Shown piece after piece: positions 63,242 to 64,000 of a stretch of DNA of 64,000 nucleotides. Position 1 is the stretch's first letter. Each line of letters opens with the position of its first letter. This stretch comes from Bacteroides caecigallinarum (GTDB taxonomy: Bacteria > Bacteroidota > Bacteroidia > Bacteroidales > Bacteroidaceae), in NCBI RefSeq assembly GCF_021531075.1, contig NZ_JADYTJ010000007.1, positions 1 through 64,000 of the forward strand, given 5' to 3'. A model generated the notes under the pieces. It was not told where the DNA came from. It ran no database searches and saw nothing but the letters and a program-made list of their open reading frames with translations. Made by a program: the position numbers and the translations under genes.

Positions 63242-63628
63242 TTAAGATAATAGTGTTGCGTTAGATGGAATTTCATCTACATTAACAACATTTTCTGGCG
63301 TAAGAATTACGCCTTCCAGGCCAATAAGATTATAATAAACAGAATCAGGTTCAATGTATATTTCGAAATTATCATTTTGGACTCGTGTATATACCTTCGT
63401 TCTAAATGACTGACCTTTGAAATAAAACTCTGTCTTAGAGTTACCTAATACAATTCCTGCAGCATTATAAAATGCTTGATTATTTTCCGATATAATAACA
63501 GATATTCCTTGATTTATGGCAATAGTTATTTTCTTTTTATTGGACTCGCAATAAATCCTATATAAGAACCCAACTTTTATGCCTAAATCATTCACAAATG
63601 ATGGATCGTCTTTTAGTAGTCCTCCCAC
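63242..63628 (-). pseudogene. Silent fibre cassette C (reverse orientation)
   Basis: Reads on the minus strand from the site GTGGGAGGACT (63628-63618) as V-G-G-L-L then KDDPSFVNDLGIKVGFLYRI, ending NVDEIPSNATLLS; about 129 codons. Inversion between site 1 and this site would place it in frame after the constant N-terminus. Confidence 0.75.
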
Positions 63629-63647
63629 ATGGAGCCGTGGGAGGACT
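63618..63647. repeat. Shufflon site pair 3 (back-to-back, perfect palindrome)
   Basis: AGTCCTCCCAC (63618-63628) and GTGGGAGGACT (63637-63647) are exact inverted copies 8 nt apart, extended by one T/A pair. Starts cassette C leftward and D rightward. Confidence 0.82.
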
Positions 63648-64000
63648 AATACCGACTGTAACGACAGACAATAATGGTTTAGTTGACAAGGAAATGTATA
63701 GTAAGGTTATGTTCTCTCAATATGTAAACCCTACGACACCTTTTGCAGTAAGATTGGGGTTAAGTAGAGTATATGAGTCGGCATATATACATTTCAGCGG
63801 TAGCTACCCTACTGACATAATAGATTTTAAGGCCGCTATCTATGCCGAGGATGGGGGATTGTTAAGAAGTAATATTTTCAAGATACCCACAAGCTATACA
63901 CAAATAGAATTCTATAAGAATGACAAAAGTTGGCAATTTGCCGCTGTAGTGAGAGGTAATGAAGGGCAAGGAGTAGAAGCAGGAGTGAGATTAAATAAGG
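63637..64000 (+). pseudogene. Silent fibre cassette D (runs off the window)
   Basis: Open from the site (V-G-G-L-I, then PTVTTDNNGLVDKEMYSKVM) to the right edge, 121 codons so far, without its own start or promoter. Same role as cassettes B and C. Confidence 0.7.

Noticed and set aside
20627-64000. Mu-like transposable phage
   Set aside because: No transposase A/B genes at the left end; tRNA remnant and gene order fit a site-specific siphovirus-like prophage.

Overview
The window looks like a Bacteroidaceae chromosome (Bacteroides or Phocaeicola). The signs are an F-type ATP synthase operon in Bacteroidetes order (atpD-atpC-orf-atpB-atpE-atpF-atpH-atpA-atpG), DUF4468 and DUF4836 proteins, a SusC fragment, promoters with the TTTG / TAnnTTTG boxes of the Bacteroidetes primary sigma factor, and weak use of Shine-Dalgarno sequences.

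Layout. 1-5400: a DUF4468 protein that runs off the left edge, rsmE, a DUF4836 lipoprotein and an ABC ATPase/FtsX-like permease pair. 5464-12870: the ATP synthase operon with promoter and terminator. 12985-14442: a small lipoprotein, then a scar in which a susC plug fragment is fused to the 3' end of a group II intron (maturase tail plus domains V/VI). 14724-20150: ppdK on the minus strand, then rlmD and an RluA-type pseudouridine synthase. 20342-20406: what looks like the 3' end and terminator of a minus-strand tRNA, which I take as the left attachment site of a prophage.

20627 to the right edge is a tailed (siphovirus-like) prophage of more than 43 kb whose right end and integrase are not in view. 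Its order is: CI-like repressor and divergent Cro-like and LuxR-type regulators; small early genes; a primase-helicase; a head module (S49 protease, scaffold-capsid fusion, terminase); an accessory island (phosphoribosyltransferase, RadC, HicAB, a HIRAN protein, several small proteins); neck and portal, tail, tape measure; lysis (holin, GH19 endolysin, one-piece spanin); a small minus-strand operon; and tail fibres.

Five phage operons (replication, head, neck/portal/tail, lysis, fibre) each start at a promoter with a TCCTTT box exactly 20 nt before TAnnTTTG, in place of the host-type TTTG box. Four accessory genes or operons instead use a host-type CTTTTCTTTTGC-N19-TAnnTTTG promoter that leads into a structured RNA leader. 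Two of these leaders (39892-39971 and 55707-55781) share a three-way-junction fold. The other two (41952-42180 and 56356-56584) head duplicated three-gene cassettes; their 21-nt closing helix has compensatory changes, and the 3' strand can also pair with a copy of the 5' strand placed just before the start codon, which suggests a switch.

The window ends in a tail-fibre shufflon: a constant 100-codon N-terminus followed by at least four alternative C-terminal cassettes, each starting at a GTGGGAGGACT-type site coding Val-Gly-Gly/Glu-Leu, one of them inverted and with sites in back-to-back pairs. The shufflon and the RNA leaders are the strongest candidates for undescribed biology here.
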